Origin: Lactobacillus sp. W8174
GTDB taxonomy: Bacteria; Bacillota; Bacilli; Lactobacillales; Lactobacillaceae
Length of the DNA stretch: 64,000 nucleotides
Assembly: GCF_016100975.1 (NCBI RefSeq)
Contig: NZ_JACFRN010000001.1
Coordinates: forward strand, 434,001-498,000
Direction of reading: 5' to 3'
Part shown: positions 57,663 to 64,000 of the stretch, in pieces
How the letters are laid out: each line of letters begins with the position of its first letter
Position numbering within the stretch: position 1 is the first letter of the stretch
Position numbers and translations under genes: made by a program
The notes under the pieces: generated by a model
Database searches by the model: none
What the model was told of the DNA's origin: nothing
Seen by the model: the letters and a program-made list of their open reading frames with translations, nothing else

Positions 57663-57678
57663 CTGCCTCACCTTCTTC

Positions 57679-58785
57679 TTACTTAGATAAATCTTGTATT
57701 ACTTTAATTACTTCATCAGAAGCATCTGGAACGCCTAATTTCTTTGAAGCCTTGCTCATTTCTGTATAATATTTACGGTCTAAAACGATATGATCAATTG
57801 AGGAAATAAAATTATTGATATTAAGGTCGCTTTCTGCAATTACCGTGGCAGCGCCTGCTTTTTCCAAGTCAAGAGCATTTTTCATTTGATGATTATGAGT
57901 AACGTTTGGACTGGGAATTAATATGGCGGGAACACCTAAAGCCGTAAATTCCGCAATACTGGTTGCTCCGGATCGTGAAACCACACAGATCATTTTAGGC
58001 AAAAGTGCTGGCATATCCTTAACATATGGCAAAATTTTAATAGTTTTACCATAATCTATTTTAGCCAGTTTTTCTTGGATTTCCTTATAATAATATGTTC
58101 CGGTTACCCAGATTATCTGATACGGCTTTTTTTGTAAACGAGTCAACGACTTAAGCATAATTCGATTGATAGCTAAAGCTCCACGAGATCCCCCAAAAAC
58201 TAATACTGTAGGTATAGTTGGATTTAAATCCCATTTACTTTGCATGTCAACTTTTGTCGACGATAAGTTCAGTACTTGCTGAGAACGAGGATTTCCGGTT
58301 TTTACCAATTTTTTCTTCTCAGAAAACTGTTTAGCAGCGTCATCAAACGTATAGCAAATCTTATCTACATAGTGGCCCAAAAACTTATTAGCAACCCCAA
58401 CTACTGAATTCGATTCATGAATCAAAGTTGGTATTTTCATTTTAGCTGCTTCGTAAACTACGGCACCACTTACATAGCCTCCAGTGCCCATGACAATATC
58501 AGGCTTAAAATCACTAATTATTTTTTGTGCCTTTTTAGTAGCTTTAAGAAACAACCTAATTGTAGCAAAATTACTCATTATATGTTTACGAGAAAACCCA
58601 CGCATTTCGATTGTTTTGAAATTCACTCCAGCCGCCGGAACAATTTTTGCCTCCAGACCATTTTTAGTGCCAACAAACAGAATTTCATCAGTTGTAGCTA
58701 ATTTGCGCTCTTTTAACCGTTCAATGATAGCCATAATAGGGTAAATATGACCACCGGTTCCTCCACCAGTAAATATTATTCTCAT
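57679..58785 (-). CDS. murG: UDP-N-acetylglucosamine transferase MurG
   Basis: MurG adds GlcNAc to lipid I, making lipid II on the inner membrane face. The 368-residue GT-B enzyme has the first glycine-rich loop TGGGTGGHIYPIMAI and the second in VLVFGGSRGALAINRIML. HESNSVVGVANKFLG follows, and the UDP-site SRSGATSIAEFTALGVPAILIPSPN (family GAxTxxE) completes the set. It lies one base after murD and eight bases or more before divIB. Confidence 0.98.
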   Translation of the reverse strand: MRIIFTGGGTGGHIYPIMAIIERLKERKLATTDEILFVGTKNGLEAKIVPAAGVNFKTIEMRGFSRKHIMSNFATIRLFLKATKKAQKIISDFKPDIVMGTGGYVSGAVVYEAAKMKIPTLIHESNSVVGVANKFLGHYVDKICYTFDDAAKQFSEKKKLVKTGNPRSQQVLNLSSTKVDMQSKWDLNPTIPTVLVFGGSRGALAINRIMLKSLTRLQKKPYQIIWVTGTYYYKEIQEKLAKIDYGKTIKILPYVKDMPALLPKMICVVSRSGATSIAEFTALGVPAILIPSPNVTHNHQMKNALDLEKAGAATVIAESDLNINNFISSIDHIVLDRKYYTEMSKASKKLGVPDASDEVIKVIQDLSK

Positions 58786-58786
58786 T

Positions 58787-60166
58787 TTATTTCGTCTTCA
58801 ATTCCTTTATAAAATTAACAAAATAGTCGCCACGTTCTTCAAAGGTCCTAAATTGATCCCATGACGCACAAGCTGGCGAAAACAACATTACATCACCAGG
58901 TTTGGTTAATTCATAAGCTTTCGGCACCGCCTCTTGCAACGTATTTTCAATTAAAATATGTTTAATCCCAGCTTTGCGTGCTGCATCAGCCAGGAGATAA
59001 CGTGTTTGCCCGTACAGTACGACCGCTTTCACGTGCTTTTTTAAAAGAGGAATTAAAGAATCAAAAGTAAATCCTCGATCTAAGCCGCCAGCGATCCAGA
59101 CTTCTGGATCTTTAAAAGCAGGAATTGCAACAGAAGCTGCTTCAATATTTGTAGATTTGGAATCGTTATATATTTTGCGGCCTTCTAGTGTCATCACGTA
59201 TTGCAAGCGGTGCTTTGCACCAGCAAAAGTTGTTAAAACAGCTTTAATGTCATTGGTATCTGCACCCATTATTTGAGCAATTGCACTGGCAACCAAGGCG
59301 TTCTGCTGGTTATGGATTCCAGGCAATTTCATGTCAGAAGTCTTCATTATTTTTTCATGCTGATTTTGCAAATATCCATCAGCAATAAAATAATCAGCAG
59401 CTTGATCATTTTCAGAAAAAGTTATGAATTTAGCTCTAGTAGTTTTCCTCTCCTTTTCCAAGATATCTTTTTGATCAAAATTAGCCAAAAAATAATGATC
59501 TGGACTCTGCGTTCTAGTAACATTCAATTTGGCATTAACATAATTTTCAAAAGTTTTATGATAATCCAAGTGAACATTCTGGTAAATATCAATGATTGTT
59601 GCTACCTTAGGATTAATATCTGTGACACCAAGCAACTGAAAACTGGAAGTTTCACAGACTAAAATATCATCCTTAGTCGCTTTTTCAACCACTTCGGATA
59701 TAGGTACGCCAATGTTCCCTACTGCGTATGCATGATGACCCTTTTTAGACAAATGATGATCAAGAATTTTCTGGGTCAACATTACTGTAGTCGTTTTTCC
59801 ATTCGAACCTGTAACGCAAATGTAAGGGGCCTCACTAACACTCAATGCAATTTCTGGCTCGGTAATAATAGTTAAGTTTAGTTTTTGGGCCTCTTGTACC
59901 ATTGGATTTTCATAAGGGATGCCGGGATTCTTTACTAAATAATCAAAACTTTCTTGACTTAATAATTCAATTGGATGCCTGCCGTCGATCACTCGGACAC
60001 CCCTTTTTTTCAATTCCTCTGCATTTTGGTTGTTACTCAAATCAGCCTGGTCATTTAAAGTCAGCTTTGCACCAAGTTTGAGCAGCAATATACTAACTGC
60101 AAAACCGCTTTTACCCAGACCTAAAACCAAAATATTTTTATTTTGATAAGTTTTAATCTGCCTCAT
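58787..60166 (-). CDS. murD: UDP-N-acetylmuramoylalanine--D-glutamate ligase MurD
   Basis: MurD adds D-Glu to UDP-MurNAc-Ala. The 459-residue Mur ligase has the N-terminal Rossmann domain (LVLGLGKSGFAVSILL), the P-loop CVTGSNGKTTTVMLTQKIL, the central YQNVHLDYHKTFENY with the carbamylated-Lys region, and a C-terminal domain with AGAKHRLQYV and FSPACASWDQF. It lies one base before murG and nine after mraY. Confidence 0.98.
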   Translation of the reverse strand: MRQIKTYQNKNILVLGLGKSGFAVSILLLKLGAKLTLNDQADLSNNQNAEELKKRGVRVIDGRHPIELLSQESFDYLVKNPGIPYENPMVQEAQKLNLTIITEPEIALSVSEAPYICVTGSNGKTTTVMLTQKILDHHLSKKGHHAYAVGNIGVPISEVVEKATKDDILVCETSSFQLLGVTDINPKVATIIDIYQNVHLDYHKTFENYVNAKLNVTRTQSPDHYFLANFDQKDILEKERKTTRAKFITFSENDQAADYFIADGYLQNQHEKIMKTSDMKLPGIHNQQNALVASAIAQIMGADTNDIKAVLTTFAGAKHRLQYVMTLEGRKIYNDSKSTNIEAASVAIPAFKDPEVWIAGGLDRGFTFDSLIPLLKKHVKAVVLYGQTRYLLADAARKAGIKHILIENTLQEAVPKAYELTKPGDVMLFSPACASWDQFRTFEERGDYFVNFIKELKTK

Positions 60167-60175
60167 TTACCTATT

Positions 60176-61138
60176 TTATCCCCATATTATTAAATATAAA
60201 AAACTACCAATTAATCCAACTATCCAGAATATAATATCTACTTTCCATTCAGAATACCCCAACATTTCGAAATGATGATGAATTGGGGTCATTTTAAAAA
60301 TCCTTTTGCCTGTGGTCTGAAAAGAAATTACTTGCAGAATTACACTTGCAGTTTCACAAACAAACACAATTCCTATTAGCAAAAGAGACCAGGGTCTGTT
60401 TAAGAAAATGCTAACAGCAGCCAATCCACCGCCCAATGCCAATGATCCTGCATCACCCATAAAAATTTTAGCAGGTTTATGATTAAAAATAAAAAATGAA
60501 ATTAAACCACCTATAACACTCATACAAAAGATCAAAACAGCAAAGTTCTTTTGTTTAAATGCAATATAAGAATAAGTCGCATAAGCAATAATTGAAAGTC
60601 CTGTTGCTAACCCGTCTAATCCATCTGACAAATTGACAGCATTGGAAAAGCCAACCAACCAAAAAACTACAAAAATAGTAAATAAAATAGCGCTGTTCAC
60701 AATACCAAAAAAAGGTACAAAAAGCTGCAATTGAAAATTATCTGTAGCAGCGATAATGACGATTAAAATAGCAACTAGTATTTGTAAGGAAAATTTTTGC
60801 CAAGCACGCAGACCTAGGTTGCGCTTAAAGAACAATTTAATACCGTCATCTAAAAAGCCAATTATTCCATAGCCTAACAAACTGATTAGTAAAATCCAAA
60901 TTAATTTTGAAGTTTCATGTTGCCAAAAACTAACCCAAATAGTAGATACTGCAGCCGCTAGAACAAAGACTACTCCACCCATAGTAGGCGTTCCGGATTT
61001 CTTTTCATGCCATTTAGGACCTTCATCACGTATTTCTTGCCCTTCGTGATGCGTCCTCATGAAGATAATCATCCAAGGCAGAATGATTCCAGTCAATGCT
61101 AATGAACTTACTAATGCGATAATGCTAATGATCAGCAT
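60176..61138 (-). CDS. mraY: Phospho-N-acetylmuramoyl-pentapeptide transferase MraY
   Basis: MraY makes lipid I from UDP-MurNAc-pentapeptide and undecaprenyl phosphate. The 320-residue protein has ten membrane helices and family motifs: [25 protein letters not shown] (Asp-Asp), [15 protein letters not shown] and [12 protein letters not shown]. The segment [18 protein letters not shown] (HHH motif) is near the C-terminus. It lies seven bases after the PBP gene. Confidence 0.98.
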   Translation of the reverse strand: MLIISIIALVSSLALTGIILPWMIIFMRTHHEGQEIRDEGPKWHEKKSGTPTMGGVVFVLAAAVSTIWVSFWQHETSKLIWILLISLLGYGIIGFLDDGIKLFFKRNLGLRAWQKFSLQILVAILIVIIAATDNFQLQLFVPFFGIVNSAILFTIFVVFWLVGFSNAVNLSDGLDGLATGLSIIAYATYSYIAFKQKNFAVLIFCMSVIGGLISFFIFNHKPAKIFMGDAGSLALGGGLAAVSIFLNRPWSLLLIGIVFVCETASVILQVISFQTTGKRIFKMTPIHHHFEMLGYSEWKVDIIFWIVGLIGSFLYLIIWG

Positions 61139-61145
61139 AAAAATG

Positions 61146-63311
61146 CTACTCCTTTAATTGTATTTTTATTTTTGTACCAGGTTTAACAGGCTCACCTTTA
61201 GCTAGACCTTGCTTAAAAACTATTCCTGTGCCTTTGATCCGTAATTTAACTCCTGTTAAAGCTGCAAACTGGTGTAACTCATCAATAGACCAGCCCTTCA
61301 TATCAGGACATTTAATACTTCCACTAGTACGTACAAGCATTAATTTACCTGATTGCTGTTTTTGACCTGCTGAATATGACTGTTCAGTTATTTTATCACC
61401 CGTACCAATCTTAGCAAGTCTTAACCCAACACGCTGTGCTACCTTTTCAGCCTCTTTGTAGTTTAATCCTTTTAGGTTAGGTGTTTTAACAACCGTCGAA
61501 CTGCTTAGACCATTTTTAGACATGAGAATTACTCTGTTCATCATTGGTTTGAAAATTGATGAGAGAATGACTTCAGCCGGTTTACTCATTTTACGCGGCT
61601 GTTTAACAGTGATATAAATGCAGTACCGCGGATGCTTAGCAGGGGTCACACCAACCACTGAAAAGATATAATTATTGTTACCTTTAAGATAGCCTCCGCC
61701 TTTAAGGTTTGCAATCTGAGCTGTCCCCGTCTTAACTGCAATGCTTTGACCTTTCATTTGGTAAGCCGCACCTGTGCCAATGCGTTTATTTAAAACTCGA
61801 CGCATATTTTCAAGCACAGTAGCTGCAGTTTCTTTGGTATAAACGGGTTGGCCGACATTTTTAATTTGATAGCCAGTGATAGTGTGATTATCGGCATCCG
61901 TAATTTTTTCGACAAATTGCGGTTTAACCATTTGACCATCATTGGCTAGACTGCTAAATGCTTGCATCATTTGCATGACATTAACATCAACACCTTGGCC
62001 AAAACTAGTTACTGCTTGATCAATCGGAGAATTGAAAGCTATGGTTCCTGGTTGTTCACCGGGTAAGGTTACTCCCGTTTTTTCTCCAATATGAAACTTT
62101 TTTAGATACTTTTTCCAGGTCTTAGCACCCATTTGCTGCTCAATATGAACGAAGCCAGTATTGCTTGAACGTGGAAAAGCCTGTGAAAATGGGATACTTC
62201 CCCAGCCGTGAGGCTGCCAATCGTGAATTACGGATCCATTAACAGAAACAGATCCTGAATTATAGTATTGGTTAGGATGGTAATTCCCACTATTTACAGA
62301 TGATGACAGCGTTAGAACTTTAAAAACAGAACCCGGTTCATAAGTGTCTTGTACCAAAATGTCACGATATGAGTTTTTTAACCCTTTTTTCGTTTGCGGA
62401 TTAAAAGTTGGCCTTTGAGAGGCAGCTAAAACTTTTCCCGTTTTAATATCTTCAACGACAGCTGTCATGGAAACAGGATTAAACGCATTTTGAACATAGG
62501 AAAGCCTGCTTTCAAGATACTCCTGCAGCTGAGAATCAATGGTTAGATAAATATTGTTACCATCGACTGGTGCCTTATAGGTATGCGTACTATTTGGTGT
62601 CTGAAAATTAGAAGCATCTACTGCTGAAACCTGATAACCATTTTTTCCAGTGAGTACGTCATCATACCAAGCTTCAAGTCCCATGGTGCCTTCGAGATTC
62701 TGCTGCTTGGTTTTTTTATCATATACTGGTGAAGCCATTCCTATTACATGTGAGGCAAAATTACCATTAGGATAAAGCCGAGACTGAGTTTCAAAGAATT
62801 TAATCCCAGGCAAATTCATCTTTTCAATTTTATCTTTTTGCTGTTTGGACAAATTAGAACCTGCAGTACCAAATTGTACCTGAAAAACAGGACGAGCAGG
62901 ATTAAGATATTTTAAAATTTCACTCGCTTTAAGAGGTATGACTTGGGCTAATTTATTAGCAGTTTTATTTTTATCAACAACATACTCAGGCTTATTTTTA
63001 TAATTGATAGAAGATTTATCTAAAATAGCATAAATAGTATATAAATGAGAATCTTGAGCAACTGCCAAACCATTGCGATCATAAATTGTACCGCGATTAG
63101 CCTTTAATACCTGATTACGCATGTATAATTGCTCGGTTTTAGCAGTTAAATTTTGACCATTAATAGTCTTGGATATGCCAATATATAAAAATCTTCCTAT
63201 AAATACGAGAAAAACCAAAGCAACAGCTACCTCGAGAAATCTCCCGACTGTAAAACGGTATCCGTGAGCTTTGGAATTAGAGTTACTTATCTTACTAATG
63301 TGCTTTTTCAT
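61146..63311 (-). CDS. Septal class B penicillin-binding protein with PASTA domains (Pbp2X/FtsI type)
   Basis: This transpeptidase cross-links septal peptidoglycan, probably with FtsW. The 721-residue product has an N-terminal anchor (about residues 26-46) and a dimerisation domain starting [16 protein letters not shown]. The catalytic motifs are SVFK (S328, K331), SSN (382-384) and KTGT (527-530). Two PASTA repeats follow near residues 610-720 ([20 protein letters not shown] and [18 protein letters not shown]). All motifs are intact. It begins at the ftsL stop (shared base 63311). Confidence 0.96.
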   Translation of the reverse strand: MKKHISKISNSNSKAHGYRFTVGRFLEVAVALVFLVFIGRFLYIGISKTINGQNLTAKTEQLYMRNQVLKANRGTIYDRNGLAVAQDSHLYTIYAILDKSSINYKNKPEYVVDKNKTANKLAQVIPLKASEILKYLNPARPVFQVQFGTAGSNLSKQQKDKIEKMNLPGIKFFETQSRLYPNGNFASHVIGMASPVYDKKTKQQNLEGTMGLEAWYDDVLTGKNGYQVSAVDASNFQTPNSTHTYKAPVDGNNIYLTIDSQLQEYLESRLSYVQNAFNPVSMTAVVEDIKTGKVLAASQRPTFNPQTKKGLKNSYRDILVQDTYEPGSVFKVLTLSSSVNSGNYHPNQYYNSGSVSVNGSVIHDWQPHGWGSIPFSQAFPRSSNTGFVHIEQQMGAKTWKKYLKKFHIGEKTGVTLPGEQPGTIAFNSPIDQAVTSFGQGVDVNVMQMMQAFSSLANDGQMVKPQFVEKITDADNHTITGYQIKNVGQPVYTKETAATVLENMRRVLNKRIGTGAAYQMKGQSIAVKTGTAQIANLKGGGYLKGNNNYIFSVVGVTPAKHPRYCIYITVKQPRKMSKPAEVILSSIFKPMMNRVILMSKNGLSSSTVVKTPNLKGLNYKEAEKVAQRVGLRLAKIGTGDKITEQSYSAGQKQQSGKLMLVRTSGSIKCPDMKGWSIDELHQFAALTGVKLRIKGTGIVFKQGLAKGEPVKPGTKIKIQLKE

Positions 63312-63673
63312 CAGCGTATAGTCCTAATATTTTTCTCATTCAAGGCTAACCCCTTGCTACGTGCAATTTTGTTCATGCGAGAGCTTGAGGTTAACTCACC
63401 TAATTCTTGATGCAAATCTCCAACTTGACTTTGCCCTTTTGCAACTGCACGTTGCACATTGGTAAGTTCATGCTGAGCTGAAGTAGCAGAAATACTGGAA
63501 GAAACAAGCATTGTCATTAAGCCAATCGTTATTATCGTTCCCAATACAAGCAAGGACTTTTCAAAGCCGGTCCAAGCAACGTTGTGATGATTGAGAACTT
63601 GACGTTGTCTCTTCTTTGGATCTCTTTGCTCATTAGGATTAAACTCTACTTTTCTTGCTAAATTATCAGCCAT
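63311..63673 (-). CDS. ftsL: Cell division protein FtsL
   Basis: FtsL is a bitopic divisome protein that bridges DivIB/DivIC and the PBP. The 120-residue product has a basic N-terminus (RDPKKRQRQVLNHHNVAW), one membrane helix (about residues 39-58, LLVLGTIITIGLMTMLVSSS) and a short leucine-zipper-like coiled coil. The end is SRMNKIARSKGLALNEKNIRTIR. Position between rsmH and the PBP gene supports the name, as the sequence is poorly conserved. Only 12 bases separate it from rsmH. Confidence 0.92.
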   Translation of the reverse strand: MADNLARKVEFNPNEQRDPKKRQRQVLNHHNVAWTGFEKSLLVLGTIITIGLMTMLVSSSISATSAQHELTNVQRAVAKGQSQVGDLHQELGELTSSSRMNKIARSKGLALNEKNIRTIR

Positions 63674-63685
63674 TGTTTTTCCTCT

Positions 63686-64000
63686 TTACAATTTTTCTGC
63701 AACTCGCAACTTTGCACTGTGTGAGCGATTATTATTCTTTAACTCTTCAGCTGAAGCAACAATGGGTTTGCGGTTAACTAAACGAAGCATTGGCTTCAAG
63801 CTGTCAGGTATAACAGGCATTCCCCTGGGAACATCAACTTCAGAGTATTTTTTAAAAATGTTTTTTACAATTTTGTCTTCATCAGACTGAAAGGTAATCA
63901 CACTAATTCGACCACCAGGTTTTAACAAATGAACCGCTTCTTCAAGTGACTCACTTAAAACATCAAGCTCGTGATTTACAGCAACACGCAAAGCCTGAAA
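63686..64000 (-). CDS. rsmH: 16S rRNA (cytosine1402-N4)-methyltransferase, C-terminal part (cut by window edge)
   Basis: RsmH (MraW) methylates C1402 of 16S rRNA. The visible 104 residues run [13 protein letters not shown], then [37 protein letters not shown], and end with [12 protein letters not shown], all hallmarks of the family C-terminus. The reading frame is open to the window edge, so the N-terminal SAM-binding part lies beyond it. Normal family length is about 310 residues. It opens the dcw operon ahead of ftsL. Confidence 0.96.
   Translation of the reverse strand, partial: FQALRVAVNHELDVLSESLEEAVHLLKPGGRISVITFQSDEDKIVKNIFKKYSEVDVPRGMPVIPDSLKPMLRLVNRKPIVASAEELKNNNRSHSAKLRVAEKL

Overview
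The window is a low-GC (mostly AT-rich) Gram-positive chromosome segment whose gene content and order fit the genus Lactobacillus in the strict sense (L. delbrueckii/L. acidophilus-like group, possibly an insect-gut relative). The evidence is protein sequence and gene order: a dcw cluster running rsmH-ftsL-pbp-mraY-murD-murG-divIB-ftsA-ftsZ-sepF-yggT-ylmH-divIVA, a T-box in front of ileS, rpoY next to rnjA, a DUF1831 gene between cysteine desulfurase and mnmA, and strong AGGAGG-type ribosome binding sites. Species cannot be fixed from the sequence alone. Most genes lie on the minus strand, so the dcw cluster at the right edge is read leftward.

Layout, left to right. 1-5.8 kb: the start of pfkA (cut by the window edge) with a CcpA-type operator, dnaE, a small membrane protein and a cytosolic 5'-nucleotidase-family phosphatase. 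5.8-18.3 kb: rpmF, a LapA-like membrane protein, a short-chain dehydrogenase, rnz, an OatA-type acyltransferase, obgE, uvrC, a tiny plus-strand gene, engB, clpX, tig and tuf. 18.4-22 kb: a TPR-like unknown, rnjB, and rpsO/rpsT transcribed divergently. 22-31.6 kb: holA, comEC, comEA, a SepM/YlbL-type protease, coaD, rsmD, ylbG, ftsW and typA. 31.8-37.5 kb is the main plus-strand block: def, rpoY, rnjA, a diacylglycerol-kinase-like gene and an orphan OppA-type lipoprotein. 37.6-40.2 kb is the most accessory-looking part: a GNAT, an ABC-2 permease, an ABC ATPase and a DUF1828-like protein. 40.2-48.5 kb: recD2, a TPR protein, a phosphatase, mnmA, DUF1831, a cysteine desulfurase, mtnN, a small membrane protein, a NUDIX hydrolase and a divergent cold-shock-domain protein. 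48.5-64 kb: T-box/ileS and the division and cell-wall cluster, ending in rsmH cut by the right edge.

Functional themes. RNA decay and translation dominate: both RNase J paralogues are here, J1 with an intact metal site and J2 with lost ligands, plus rnz, tuf, tig, typA, obgE, engB, rpsO, rpsT, rpmF and ileS. The cysteine desulfurase-DUF1831-mnmA group supplies sulfur for tRNA thiolation. comEA/comEC encode an intact DNA-uptake channel, although no pilus genes are in the window. mraY, murD, murG, ftsW, the PBP and the fts genes form the septal peptidoglycan machine.

No tRNA, rRNA, insertion sequence, CRISPR array, prophage or pseudogene was recognised. No stretch over 300 bases lacks a gene. 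The longest gene-free gaps are about 254 bases (typA leader plus def upstream), 235 bases (before the OppA-type gene) and 219 bases (ileS T-box). The most interesting non-coding elements are a probable transcription attenuator with a short leader ORF in front of typA, a repeat-rich rpsO leader, and an ileS T-box whose probable specifier triplet is AUA. I found no clearly new multi-gene system.
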